From the NCBI GenBank assembly GCA_029721435.1, contig CM056583.1, positions 76,697,120 to 76,761,119 of the forward strand: 64,000 bases of DNA, in the 5' to 3' direction. Positions 12,201-27,200 of the stretch are shown here, piece after piece. The DNA is from Gymnothorax reevesii (Eukaryota > Chordata > Actinopteri > Anguilliformes > Muraenidae). Position 1 is the first letter of the stretch, and the number at the start of each line of letters is the position of its first letter. The notes below the pieces were generated by a model. It did no database searches. It was given only the letters and a program-made list of their open reading frames with translations, and was not told the origin of the DNA. Made by a program: the position numbers and the translations under genes.

Positions 12201-15200
12201 AGTAGCAAGCGAGCAGGCCTGCACATAGTCTGTTGATTGGACAATCCAGGCTGTGGAGACATCAGAGATTGCAAAAAAAATGGAATTTGTTTCAATCACT
12301 CAGCTAAATACATGAACACTGGTTCACTGGTTGATTAGAGCACTGTAGAAAGGACACATGAAACCTTCAGCTGTCATTCATGTGGTTATCAAAAAATGTC
12401 GCAGAATTGCCAGATGGTACGAATGTAATGACCAGTTAAATTATTAAAATCTGAAGTCGGCGTGAAAACAAAGTGGCAGATTTGGCCCATGTTGGCCATC
12501 TGTGCTCTAGATCAACAACTGCAACTTGAAAAAATATCTCCAATTTTTAAATTCCCCTGTGAAAACCTTAGTTTAACATGGAATTTTGAACCATCAATGA
12601 TTTCACTGTTGTTATTTGTTAGGGGGTCGCTGCTATTGTCAAAGTTGCAGGAAGGTTTTTGGGAGGTCTCAGTATTGTAAACGTTGCAAACAGTGCACGT
12701 GCTCTCCCGTAGGGGGCACTGCAGAGTCCAAGTGCAGTTCATCCTCAAGTAAAAGCATTGGTGGATAAATGCTGAGGGCTTCACTTATTATTTAAATGAC
12801 GACTACTGCCACGCAGTCCTCGTCGGGAATCCCTGGCAAGAGCCTTCAAAAGCTCCAGTATGTACAAAACAGCGCTGCCAGGGTCCTGATGAGGGTGTAA
12901 AAACATGAACACATTACACCCATCCTCCGCACCCTCCATTGGATTTCCCATCCACCACCGAATAGACTATAAAATCTCTCTGCTCACCTACCAGCAGTGT
13001 TCAATGGAAATGCCCCCGCCTACCTGAAGGACCTCATCTCACCCCAAATCTCTCAAAGAACCCTCCGCTCAGCAGACAAACATTACCTCAAACCCCCCAG
13101 AACAAAGCTCCATACAATGGGAGATCGGTCATTTCAGTCCGCAGCCGCAAGGACTTGGAACCCCCTCCCTGACCATCTCTGGGCCTCCCAGACCACTGAC
13201 TGTTTTAAAAGAAATCTTAAAGCATCCCTGTTCAAAAAAGCCTACCCCTGATGTCCTGGTCTTTTAGAATGCCCGTTGATTGCTCCTCATGTTATGATTC
13301 TGTCTGTTTTTAGCCTGTAAATTTCTTATCTTTTAAATTTGAATTTTCTGTAAGCGCTTTGAGAATTGTTTTCAGGTGAAAAGCACTCTTTAAATAACAT
13401 GTATTATTATTATTATAATTATTATTATTATTATTATATTATTTAATATTTTGAGCAGGGAAGGGACAATAATTGACACATTTATATGGAGGCAGAATTA
13501 TAATTCTAAAAATGTAGGAAAGAGATTATTTCACCACATCAAAATTCCTCCACAGTAGGGGATTCCAGATAAATACAGGCTGGATTAATTTATATTTTAA
13601 TATGATTTTTGCTTCCCTTTAGTTTTTAAAAATGCTGACTTCTCAGAAGGCAGTCACCATATTTTTGTAAAAAGAGGAAGAAATCTGTAGTGGGGAGTGG
13701 GGCAGACATTTTCAGGTTCACTAAAATCATCCTCATAGAACGTGATCATATTGACTGCCGAACAAGCGCTCCATTTGTGGCCACATAATTTGCAAATATA
13801 CTATACTATTAAAGGGAGAGAGTGAATAAGAAAACTGACAATCTTCCTGAAGAGCACTCACGGCAAGTTTACTGAGATAATTAGGATTAATTATCCTGAT
13901 CACACTAAGTAATTAACCTTAATGCGTCTAACTGCGATGAGGCAAAACCACGCCACAAATTCTAAGCACTCCACATGGTGCTGACTGATCTCAGGTCTAC
14001 TGCGGAAGGATCCATGGAACATTTTAGTGGATACAAAACATGTCATGAAAGAAGTTCTTGGCTGTCAGTAATTTTTCTTAAAACTTCAAAGATTTGATTG
14101 CAGCAAGGTTAATTTTATTTCAATAATCCATAAGAACTATGCTATTTCAACCTGACCTGGAATGTTAAGACATCCTCTCTGAGGTAGACGTTATTAATGC
14201 TCTGTTTTCTGAAAAATTCCAGCGCTAAAAAAATCATGACATACTTTATTGCTTGTTTTGAAATCTGCAAGGGTATTAGAATGTTCCAGTGAAAGTAGCA
14301 GTAAGTTTTGGCGCACAGCTTTAGAAGCACAGTCCATAGAATTTAATGTGACATTGATCACCTGCTATCTGTCTGAGCCTGTCGATCTGTCCTCTGGGGT
14401 GAAGACAAGAGCAACCCTTTTACTGTGATGAATGCTTTCTGAAGGATATCTTCAGGGACCATCTCTTTTTTCTCGCATTTATTCTGATTCGTGTCCTAAA
14501 TTAGGTCCGTTTGCATTGTAAAACTGCTGCTAGAATATTTAAAATCATGCAGAGGCAGGTGAATGAAAATTACATGCAGTGAAATCATAAGATATTGCCA
14601 GCTAGATTGAATTTTTTCACAAACTGGGTATGTAAGAATTGCTTAAAAACCCTGGTGAGGACGAAATGTTCCTGTTCCTGTTCCTTGACAGAGAGCCTCT
14701 GTAATTAAGCCACTAACATCACCAAATGCTTATCAAATAAAAGATTAGAATATTTTTTGAATACAAGCTAATCATTTACTATGAGGTCTGTGCATATGAA
14801 GTCTGTGGCCATGTGTCTGCAGCGCTTGCAAATTATTATTATTGTTATGCAACAGATACTGCACTAGGGTCTGTGGCAACCCTCTTTTTTGATGCTATAT
14901 TCTAGTGTAAAATGTTCTGCCGCTTGGCTCCGTTGAATCTGGCTGGCAGTGATGGGAGAGCAGTATTTCTGGAGCCTGGAGATGTTTTTCTGGTGGATGT
15001 GACTGCTGTGGTGTAGGTGTTCATGAGTATTTTTGTTCAGTGTCCAATTTGACTGAAAATTGGAACAGGAAGACAATCACAGGTATTATCCAAAAAAGAA
15101 AAGAAAAAAAAAAAAAACAACGCCTACCGTAAGTTGCTTCACCATAATATAAAGACAGAAAAAAAAAATGCAATCATGCGCACACATACACACGCACACA

Positions 15201-18200
15201 CACACTTGAACGCACACGCACATACACGCACACACACACAAACACAAAGTATTTTGGTGGGGTAAACTATAAATGCAAACATATACTGTTTGACCCAGGG
15301 CCAAATTTAATCAAAGTGTAAAATAAAAGGCGAGTTTAATGGCAATCTTTTGATTCATGTAACCCGCTTGGTCAGGGTTTGTGATGATAGAGAAAAACTA
15401 AACCGAGGACATTAAGTTTAAACGTGGCCAATTGACGAAACAAAACATTTCACCTTTATTGTTTATATAAAAGCTTTGGGCTCGAGTTCGTGCTCCTGTT
15501 TACAGGGAGCAGCCGCAGTGCCGAACACAGTGCAGGAAACAGGACTCAAACAGACGGCTTTGTCCTTCAGGCCTCCAGACTGTGAGATGGCTTGAACAGG
15601 AACACAGACACAGAGTGGAAAAGCAGGTGCTTAGAGGATGAAGCATGTTTACACTGTCTCAACTGTTAGTGGGCAAAGCCCAGACCGAAAAGAGCAGGAA
15701 AGTGGCATGAGATGCACCCCATTTGCTGTTGACTTTACCAAAGGGATGGGCTTCCTCTCTCGAGAGATGGAGTCTGTATAACATAAACTGGATGTCTGCT
15801 TTGGAGAGATTTCTGGTGAAATTTTGTTTTATCTGTAGTTTTTGAGCAAACAGCCCCTCCATCCTGTATGTGCACACGCATCTTTATGTCACATCTATGC
15901 TGACTATGGAAAAAAGGAGGAAGTCTGGTCATCTCACTTCGCAGCATAAAAACAATTGATCGACTGAAGTAAAAGCCTTGATGCAACACCACGTTTTTGA
16001 ATTTTCCGGTGATATTGGCCTGCGTTTTTAAACACACCTATGGGCTGTGAATGCGAAGAATTTCTCTTTTATTTGAGCTTTTTACTGAATGATAAAGATG
16101 CATATAAATCAGACTTAAATGCTTTGTCATCTAGAGGGAAAGGCCCATTTCAAAACAGGCGTTATCGTAATTCTTATCTTATGCATGCCTGACATTCATT
16201 TTGTGCTTATTTGTTTGCACACAACTTGCCTTAAGTTTTAGTATTCCTGGCCAGAGTTGTGGGGTCCCAGAGCCTATCCTGGAATTCAATGCTTTCCCAT
16301 CAGCTCTCAAACACCCCCCCCAATCCCCGCCCTGAAAACAGCAAAACTGCACAGTCCACTGCAAGGGGACCGTGTCCTTTCAACTCAGGAGGAAGATGCT
16401 GTGGCATACAATTCCTCCGACTCACAACGACTAGCCCTCGCTTCTTTTCGCAATGCAGTTGGACCGCCAATTACACAATGCCTATGCTGCTCGAGGATCA
16501 CGCACACAGCATGAAATTTCGCTCGTACAGCTACATGCCCCTGGCCAGCCAGAAGTGGTTGCTAGAGAGCGACAAACAAACAAATTTTTAACAGGTCTAA
16601 CTTTTATCCCTGGTGAGGCTGTGCCAATTGTTCCCTCAACCATGCGCACCTCTGGCTATAGCCAGTAATGGGGTGGCAGGGAATCGAGCATCCGACCACA
16701 GAACTCTCAAATAAACGTTTTCGCTGTGAGTCACTTAAAGGCCTCGCTCCTTAACATTTTAAAGGGGCACTTTGCCGATAATTTAACCAAACATAGCTTT
16801 AAGGGGTAGGCTCTGAGTAAATAAGTCGTACACAAACTATACGCATTTTGCCACAGCAGCTCAAGATATTTGCATATTTGCCACCTCCATGGCTTCCCAA
16901 TGCATTTGCTGTGAAGGCAGTGACTACCAGAATGTCTAAGGTAGTCATAGCATTGCACTGGAGCCTTCACCCCAACTGCTGCTTCATTGTATCATATTAC
17001 CTTTATACTTTGAGGTGGGAAATGAACAACTGACTGGGTATAAACTCTACCACAAATTGAAAAAACACATTTAGACTTTGAGGCTTTGGCTAGAAGGTTT
17101 ACCATCAAAAAAGTAACTATATCTGTCAGGTGGACCACCCAGAAAGTACATTTAATTAGGATAATTACCTTGGGCCTGAAACAAATTTCCTTCAGGATGT
17201 TATTGTTGAACAGTTATCATTAACAAAAAGCTACAAAGAGAATTTGGCGTTAATGATGAATTGGTCCCCATTTTGCTTCTTTTAACCACCAGCATTGTAC
17301 TGTAGGACAGCATGTACCTTGTCATGGTGTGTCTCAGGGGTGCCAGTAATTTTTGAGCTGACATTATATTCTTTTAATGGTTACTAGTTTTGATTATTAT
17401 TTCTTTTTCTATGTAAATGCTCTTTATTTTTTCCCTTTATTTGGAATGTTTTAGACATTTTATAAAAAATGGGTAGGACTTGAAAAGCTTTTCAACTTCA
17501 TCCTACGCCCCTTTCAAACATGAAATGGATATTATCTTTTCCGCAGAGATCTTGCAAAATATGCAGTTACTTTACCTTGTTTTGTTTTCTTCTTATACGA
17601 TCCATTTTATTCTAACATGTTTGGAATAAGAAAATAAATGATATGTCTGTAACACGGTTCAATTAAAATGGGACAGGTGTGTACTCACTGCTGTGTAACA
17701 TCACCTCTCCTTTTAATAACACTCTGTTGTTTTGTAACTGAGGACAATAATTTTTTCAAAATGCGTGTGTACCCTTCTATGTCAACTATGCCCTCACAGA
17801 TATCAGAGCTGCTCATGGCAAGAGCACAAATGCATCCCCATAGCATGATAGAATCCTGATTTTGTGCATCTCGCTGATAACAGTCAGGATGATCCTTATT
17901 TTCTCCGGCTTTGAGAATTCAGCGTCCATTATTTCCTGAAACAATTTTTTAAATTGACTCGTCGGATTACAGCGCTCCTTTCCGCTTTGTGTTTGTCCAT
18001 TTCAGATGAGCTTGAGCACAGTGAAGTCAGTGGTGCTTACGGATGGCGTTGAAATACGGCTTCATCATTTTGCACAGTGGAGCCTTAACTTGCATGTGAT
18101 GATGCCATGACATGACAAACTGGGTTCACTAACAAAGGTCCCCTGAAGCATTTACTAACCCCTGTGGATATTACAGAAACATACTGGTTCTTAATGAAGT

Positions 18201-21200
18201 GCTGACAGAGGGCGTGAAGGTGACACACATCCGACATTGGCATTCTGCCTTGTCTTTTATGCAAAGTGATCAGCAGGTCTCTCCGGTTTCTCTGAATGTT
18301 TTCATTATCTTGTAGACTTGATGGCGGAATCCCTAAATTCTGTGTGTGCTAAGAAACATTGTTCTTAAGTTTTTTGCCAAAAGCTGCGCGAACAAATAAC
18401 TGATGACTAACCTCAAAACATCTTGACAGTGCCTTTTGTGACTGCCGATTTTTATATCCGAACATAATGAAATCACCTGTTACCCATTCACCTATTTATC
18501 TATGGAATGTTCAAACCAGGTGCTGTTTTGAAGAATCCACAGATTTTCCAGTCTTTCCATTCCACTGTCCAAAATGCTTTGGAACGTGCTGCAGGTATCA
18601 GATCAACAACTTGTAAACACAAAAATCTATTCTGTTGAAAAGGTTAAATTTTATAAATTGTTCCATTGTACTGTTTTTAGTTATATCAAGATAAAAGAGA
18701 ATTTAATCAGTCGGTTTTTATTTGCACTTCGCTTATGGTCCTAATTCTTGTTGAACTGAAGTTATAAAAATATATTTTACATGATTGTATTCTGAAATGA
18801 GTTGGTCTTGATCTATGATTCCTTTCATCTGGCCAAAACGTCTGCTCTCCATCTTCAGCTATTATGTACCAAATAATGCAATTATGAATAAACCAAAGCT
18901 GCTCTCATCGTAGTAAGCAAATTGAAGCACTTGTGTGGGCCCAATTTCTCCTAACTATTCACTTGTCGGATGTACAAAAAGTTGCCCTTGGAGGATTTAT
19001 ATTACTTGCTTAGTGAGAAAAACAGGGCCAAACATTCCCTGACGGTTACTTTGAACGGCTTTTTTTTTTCATGTTTTCTTCTTCTTCAAATCCTGTTAAA
19101 ACCGGAGGAGGTTCAGAAAATCTCTTGGGGATCAGGCAAGGGAAAAACAGCATTTTCGCGGATCCACAAACGATTTTAGATGTGCCGCGATGAGACTCCC
19201 TTGGGAACCTTTCTCATTTCACTGGGCAGGGATTGACGTGAGAGATTCAATCAGCACAGAAAAAAGCAACAATGCACCCGGTAAGGGTGCGGTCTGGCCG
19301 TCTGCCATTTTGACGTCAGCCCGCTGTCAAAAAACCTGGTTATCCTGAACATTATCTGTCCTGGCACTTAGGCTTGGTATTTTCAACGTGGGCAATGAGG
19401 TCAGTCTGTGTTGCTGGTAGCTCACTTTTGCATTATTCATTGACTGATAAGGGTTGTTATGAAATGTTTTATTAATGCAGTGCGAGTATCTGCTATTTGC
19501 TCTGGTGCACTGTGTGCGGGGGATTATTTCTTGCATCGAGTGGGAAACAGATCCTCTGTAACTTTTTATTAAAATTGTTTGCCACTTCAATGTGATCTAC
19601 AAGTGGCAAATGAGTGCATCGTGGGTGGATTTTGTGGCAGTTGCAAAATTATTATATAAATATAAATACATTTTAGTACTGAAAATTAGCTGCCTTCATA
19701 ATTGGCGGAATAGGTTTTGCTTGGGGGCGGGGGGGGGGGGTATGCACTCCTCCATCTTACCATCCACCTGTAGGCTCTGATTATGCAGCTCCCAGGGGGC
19801 AGGACCCCTATTGCTACTCTCAGCTTCTCTCTGTTCACTCAGGCATACGCTCACCAGGAGTAATCAGACGACAAGCCATTGCAATACATTTCTTTATGCT
19901 TACATCTCCTTGTATCATTTAAAATGCTTACGTGAGATGGTTAACTCATATCTCTTTCCTTGAAAATGTAATTTATCTGTGATTATATCGTCTTAATAAC
20001 AATTTCACAAATTAAGTTGCAGCTAGTTAAAGATCTCAACCTGGACATAACTGGTATGCATTCAGTCTGGACTGACTTAAGAGGGGATGTACTGTATTAG
20101 TCGAGTACATTAGTACGTTGTATCAGAACGCTACCATGGCGCTACCATTGAGGACTGAATGTGCTGCTGATGCCTTATCCGAGCATTTGCAAGCCACAGT
20201 GGTGATGTGCATCACAGTAAGTGCATCCATATACTTGAAAATAATCGTTAAGGGGAAAAAATGATAAATAATCACTCTGATTTATATTAGGGCCATCAAA
20301 TAGCTCCTTATTTCTCAGGCTCATTCAAGAATAACCAGTGTTGAATTGATAAAAGGCACGAAAATAGTCGCATTGAAGTCTGAGTCATAAAGTGTGAGTC
20401 AGCACTGGGGATGACTGCTGACTGAGTCCTGTGCTGAGAAAAACTCACTCAGAGTCAAAGGTTTCTAAGTGGGCAGCATTATCAGTGGCCACAGCCTGAC
20501 TCACCTGGAAGTGTTTTCCAGGATCCCTTTCACTTCACCCATCTGATCCTTCCCAAAATAAACCACTGTGAGGTGGATTCTCCCATCCTGACGAACACAG
20601 ACTTCCCTGGAAAAAAAGGAATGTGAATTGTCAACCTCCTAAACAACAAGTCCTCTCACCCAAATGTCCATGTCGGTCCATTATTCAAGAACAATTCAAT
20701 TTTTCACAGCACCACCGTCCCTTCCAAAACAAATGGCTAGGAAAGCATTATGACTTTGGATAAATTTACCCGTTTCCTAAGAGTTCAGGTTTGGGACAGG
20801 GTTAGGGTTCAAGGTTAAGGTAAGGCTGTCTGAAACACAGTAGTAACTTGCAGTTGCAAAATGCTAAACGTGTGGTTGGAAACAGGAATTGAATACTGCT
20901 GTCACATGGGAAAGTCTGGTGTTTTGTGGTCCCAAACACCTCCATGGCCTCCTCCCCCAGGCAGACGTTTTTTGCTACATCAGGACGTGACCTGATTTCC
21001 TCCTTTGCTCTTCTGTGTTAACACAGGCCACTTCGGGCCCTTGGATTTATGACCTATTCGATCGTTTTTCTTGCGACCAAGGTATCCTTGTAAACATCCA
21101 GCAAAAGCCCATGCCATGTTTCCTCTAGTAAGATGCATGCATCCCAGTGCATTTACTGAAACATGCAGATTACAATACATCCAAAAATCCCATGTGACTT

Positions 21201-24200
21201 GCAACAAAACATGACCTGAGATAGCAGCGAATGAAAGATGCTGATGGGAGATGTAGGAAAAAAACATTGGCGAGAGCCAGACTCCGTAAGGGGGCTGCAC
21301 ATCTATTTATTTTCATCTGGGACTATTTATATTGTTTTGCTATATACAGTATTTCTTTTCCATGTTGGCCCTGAAAGCCACCTAGGTGCCAGCCTGTGAT
21401 GAGAATATATAAATTTCTCCGCGCTCCATCTGCAGCTCTATATGAATCGTATTCAGTTGACAGGCAGATTTACAGTGCTGTACAGCTGCAATGAGAAACA
21501 CTAGTGGAAGTTCTGGGCTCAGTGGGGAAAGCTACAGCACTGTTTTCACTTCAGGAGAGGTGCGCTGTAAATTTCAGCCAGAGGCGCACGCTTCATAGCT
21601 AAAGAACGAGGGAGTAATACGTCTTCCAACTGCGGCGCGGTTCTTCTGAAGCTCCCTCTCTCCCACTCCCAGGGAAACGCTACATTAATTATGAGATTAC
21701 CGCTGATAATTCACTCTTCTCCGAGCTGCCGTGGCTCACTTTGAGGCAGTTAAGTGTTTCGCCTCAGCCAGTGATTTTGATTTAGATATAGTCACATCCA
21801 TCTTGCATCTATAGTGTGTGCTGTCAAAGATCATATCAGTATCTGTTAATGGGAGCTAAACTCGCTGCTAAAACCTATAAAAAGTCTTCTTTCAAACTTC
21901 AGAGTGTGTGCATCACTTCAGTTTAATTAGTCACACTACAGTATGTGGTTTTAATGCTGCACAAGTGGACCATTATTTCTTTCATGTTGTCTTAAGTTAA
22001 GTCCTGTAGTTCAATTAAGACAGGGAAAGATTAAGAAATGCAGAACATTGTTGCTTTGCAATCAAGCATTTGGCAGTGGAAACCATTGCCTACATTCTAG
22101 CATAAATCCTGCCATTCAACATACTTTCCAAGCACCACTCGATTTTGATAGATTGCAAGGTAATCTCATTTTACTTCCATGCAGTTCAAACGACAGTTTT
22201 GTTCAAAGCAATGAATCACATAATCCCATTACCACGATTTCTTCCTCGGTAAGCACCCCATGATGATTTCTAGAATACATTTGCATGAGAAAGAGCGACC
22301 CCTGACACTGAAATTGCACTGTCAGTCTTTTTGATTTTAAGCCTCCTCACGGAATATGACAGGAAAATTGATGAGAAATGTGGCCACCGTGCGCACTGCG
22401 GTCAGTGATTTTTAAATGCTACGCGCAGAAGGCTGAGAAGGGACCAGGTTTCCCCCCGGCATCTTTGAGAAATGCAAAGCGCCAACCAGCACGGAGGACA
22501 GTGAGAAACTGGTGGAGACAAATTTCTCATTCGAAATGGCTAGACTCTGCTGCAAAAGAATCATCACCAGGGGACCATAGGAGCCGGTGGTTATTGATTA
22601 GCTGTCAGACGAAGCAGGAATGGAAATGTTTGAGAGATGCTGCAGCCTGACCACCCACTTCAGCTCACAAACCACAACATCCCCCCCCAGTACAGCATGC
22701 TCCTGTCATGTCACAGCACATCCCTAAACCCATCCCTTCATTTTTATGTATACAGGCTACCTTGTCTTGCGCACCACTGCTCCTGTGTAATAGATCTAAT
22801 GTACAGCCAAGCAGTCTGTTCCCTCAGGCATACTTTGTTTAGTGAAATACAACTCTCATCCAGGAAATGGGGGGTGAGAAATACTGTGATATTTCCACAT
22901 TTCGGAGTGTGCAGTGGGTCTTTGTAAAATATAGGTGGCTGTGCAATGCTGCAGTTAAAGAACTGGGCTCATTACTACAAAGCTTATAGGCTGAGCCCCA
23001 GTTGGAGGTAAAGATTCAAGCTTGATTTTATGGACCAGTATTGCTCTTTTACCACTAGGGAAGAGACTTAAACATGTATAGCTTGCTTCTGACCATTTAT
23101 AACCAAACAAATAAAGCTACACTGCCCAGCCAAAAAAAAAAGTCGCACACTCAAATATTTAGTTGGAACCCCTGTAGCTTTGATTAGAGAGCATATTCGT
23201 CTTGTCATTGTTTTGACAGCTATATGTAATGCCAGAACATTTATTTTCGATTAGAAAGGACATAATTTTTGGCCGAGATCTGGTCTCCTCGACATAATGG
23301 TTGAACCACTCGGTGGTCTTTCTTGAGCACATCACAATAACTTTTAATGTGTTTAAGGTCAGGACTTAGTGGGGGCAAATTTGTTTGTGAAAATGATTCC
23401 TCATACTTGTTTTTGTCATTCATGATTTTCATTGCTAAATACAGGTCAATAACTTGCCCGCTCTGAAATACTGTAACATCTTTTCCACCATCAAGGGATG
23501 TGTCTTCCCACTAGATTTTTTAAGAAATGAATAGCGACATGCTTCATCAGTCAGGGTTAAAATGATTATTGCCAGCTGAAGCATATTAATAACCGCAATA
23601 ATGATCCAATCATAGAATATTTTCATTAATTTCCAAACTTTTTTTTTTTTTTTGGCCGGACAGTGTATAATATTAATAACAATACTAACAACAACAATAA
23701 TAATATTAATAATAGCTCAGATATCTCTACTGGTCTTGTTTGGCACATATATCCAGTGCCCAAACAATGGCTATTTTCAAATTCTTAAGACTTAAGCTGA
23801 ATCAGATTAAAAAAAAAAAATCCTGCCAGTTTGCCATCCAAGGAGGTTAGATGTTAAACAGGGCTGTGTTATTTAGAAAAATAAAAATCCATTAACATGA
23901 GTCATTCTTTTCAATATAATCAAGAGCTCAAGGGAGGTTTTTGATTGCAAGTGTTCAGCACTACATTAATATTCACACGGTTCTGTACTACAGTATTCCT
24001 GCCCGTCCCTGCAAGGACTCGGCTTGTCAAGGGTATTCAGCCTTTCTTCTAGAAATCAGAGAAATGAATGGGGCAAAATTCAAAGGAACTGAAAGAGCTT
24101 TTCTAAATTCATGAGAATTCAGATCAATGAGGGGTGTATATTAAATTTTATAATGTGATTTAAATTGGAGGCGGTAATGGTTGAATTACAACCCAAATCC

Positions 24201-27200
24201 CAAAAAATGTGGAGTGTTTAAAATGCAGTAACATAAAAAAGGACTTATTTAAAAAGTTTGTTCTCCCGCCAATGTATTTAAAACACAAACGACACATTAT
24301 TTGATGCCTTCAAGAGTTAATTCAATTTCAATCAAAAAAAAAACAAAAAACAGTTATTTCAAATCTGATAACTGCAACAGACTCTGAATAGGCATGGGAC
24401 AATTTTGGAAAAATAATGGTGTGGAAGTTTCAGTAATAAGGTCATATGAAACAGGTGTTATAGTATAAAATGAGTTTCTAAACAAGCTTAATGCCTCAAG
24501 AGCAAAGATGGAGAGAGGCTCACAAATTTGCCAACAGATGTGTAAGCTTTATTATGCAAGGTTTAGATATAAATATAAATCAAGATTTAGGACCACCACC
24601 ATTATCCTTTAAGAATGAGTGTGATTAAAAGATATGGTAATGTTCCACAGTGGTAAACAGTCGACTGTGCCCACTTTTATGGACACTGTTGCAGCCATCA
24701 CATTGTATGTTTTTAATTAGCAAATACTTTGGCATGCTATTTTACAGTTTTCAATATAGTAGATGGTGAATAAACTTTTCAAACCAGTTCTTTTTTTTTT
24801 TTTTTGAATTTGGCATCTCCAAACCCATCCAAATCTGGAATGTCCGATTAGAGAACTGTGTACACGCTTGCTCGCGTGCGACGCCATGTTGCCATCTCGG
24901 GTGAGCGAAGACAGTATGTAGCTCTCTTCTGAAGTACGCACCTGTCAACCACTGCTTCTTGACACTCATAGCTCGAAACTTTGCAAGTTGAGAACAAGGG
25001 CGGAGGATACCCGAACATGATCAAGCTTAGAATCTCACTGACGAGCGCCCGACTAGCCAACAGGAGGCGCTTGAGCAACGAACAAAGCAATTATTCTAAT
25101 ATCCCACCCCAGAAGTCCCTCCCAATTTATTTCCCTGCAGCGTGAAGCCAATTGTGCTCTGCTCTGAAAAGGCTACCGACCACTGTCGGCTGTTACGACC
25201 AGGGGTCAAACCTGTGTCATAGTGGTCACTGCTGCACTGCAATGCAGTGCCTTAACCGAGTAAGCCAACCCTGCAGCCAGACCGGTCCTTTTTCATTTCC
25301 ATGTCATGAAATGTCTAATTATTGGGCTTACCAGACACGTAAACTGATGGCTGGAGTACGATCCATTGCTTTGAATAAACTATGCTGTTATTTAAGTCAA
25401 TACATACTGGAGAACTGAGGAGAGATTTATTTATTTACTTATTTTCCAGCCCCGGATAGACTTATTATGAGTTCTAATGTCTTTTAAGGACTTTTCTTTT
25501 AAGCAAACTCAAAAACTTCACCTCACAAACAGAAAAAGATCTCAGGTTCTGGAAATGTTTCAAACACTAAAATGATAAATTAATATTATCTTTGCGGCAA
25601 TGTCTGAATACATTTCATTTCCAAGTGAATACTGTAAGTAAAATTATAATACAAACCCATATGGAGATTTTTAAGCTAGTTTCCTTTCCCAGACTACAGA
25701 TTTATGATTACTTTAGGCCAGTATAAGGAAGTTGAAGTTACCTTTGACTGACAGATAGAAACAGTGAGGAAGTGCAAGAGACAACTCTGGCTAGACTGAG
25801 TGGGAGTACAACGGTGCAGTATTCAGAATGGAAACCTACATACAAACATTGCCTGGGGCAGACGAGCAGCAGCTGTACAGCCGCTGTTTACAGACACCAA
25901 GGCCCCCGTGAGAAAATTCCTGCCCTTTGAAAGAGAAACATTCTCATAGACAGATGACAAATTCACCACACAGATGACATATGTTTAAAAAAAAAGTGTG
26001 CGGTGTGGAATCTTCCCAAAAATAACCACTTTTTGCACTTTTTAGAGCTGCTTGCCAATTCAGCAGATGTTCACGCTGCGCCTCATTGTTAATACATGTT
26101 CTGCTCTCCTCGGTAAACAAACAGTGAAGCAGGATTCCAGTATTATCCACATAGCTAGCATTTAGAGGCCATTGAGTATCATTCCACAACAATAATTGTT
26201 TTCAGATAGGCCTGCTGGATTAGAGATCATCATCTTAGTGTTACACAATTTGTAAATGGGATATAATTTGAACACCTGTCCTACACTGAATCAGAGCTAA
26301 TTTTCTTTTCAAATGTTCATCTTATATATTTCATGTGGTCCACCATCTAATCACCACTTTTCATGACACAGAATGTCCTTAAACTTGAGAGAACTTCATG
26401 CAAAATACAGCCTGAAATTCTGCAGTTTAATCTTTGGTGATACTGACAGAATATTGGTCGGCAAGAGCAATGTGCGAAATTTGAAAATAAAACAACTCAG
26501 TATAATCCAATTTCAACCAAACAATTTTCCCATTTTCCAGTACCAGAATCCACACATTTTGCTCTCAAAAACAGGAGTGTGCAGTGTTCATTCAGGAAGC
26601 ACTCTGGATATTTACAATGGTGAACAGTCCACTCAGCTACAGCATAGACTGGTGTTTTATCAAAATGTGCTGCATGTGCTTTTTAGGCCTTACATTAACT
26701 ACAGTGCTGATAAATACAAGGTTTAAAAGCTCAGCTGTTACTGCAACGCTGTTGGAAGGCAAAAATGTTGGATAAGCATTTTACAGTTACAAAATAGTCA
26801 ACCAAAGCTGACTGCGTTTCACAAACAGCAAACTGCCAGCGGTGCAGACAGGCTAATCAACTAATGCAAAAATGCCCCTATTCTGTCTAAGGTATTTACG
26901 CAGCAAGGAATTTTGTCTTGGATATTTATACCGCTTCATTAATTAATTGATCTCTGTTCTATCCAGTGTTTTATGTGATTATGGAGAATGTTAAACACTG
27001 CATTAAGAAAAAGAATTTAGCCTCACCTTCCTGTCTGGGGTAGCAGTCGTTCCACCTGCTTAAACTCTCAGGTGATTGGGGTGGCCGGCCAAAATTGTGG
27101 GAAATTTACAGGATCATTGATATTTGGGAATAAAACTAAGGCACACTCTAGTGATAAAGAGCTTCACTTTGTTTCAAGGCTTCATGATTTATTTACAGGT

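Larger units (their letters stand above)
9802..20504 (-). other. csgalnact1: csgalnact1 intron 3 (10.7 kb)
   Basis: Bounded by GTGAGT at the upper end and TGTGCAG at the lower. It contains a degraded SINE (about 10278-10660), a LINE 3' end (about 12797-13445), a CA repeat (15179-15247), a minus tRNA-like SINE (about 16240-16745) and a Tc1 relic (about 17650-18690). 10661-12796, 13446-15178, 15248-16239 and 18691-20504 show nothing recognisable except a G-run near 19725-19741. Confidence 0.85.

Noticed and set aside
16257..16668. Overlapping plus frames of 71-110 codons
   Set aside because: They lie inside the SINE-like repeat on the other strand and resemble no protein.
20805..20830. Telomere-like GGGTTAGGGTT
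   Set aside because: Less than two units with no tandem array, so chance similarity rather than an interstitial telomere.
25150..25280. A tRNA gene on minus
   Set aside because: A- and B-box-like motifs are present, but a cloverleaf does not form convincingly and a long body plus A-tail follows, which fits a SINE.
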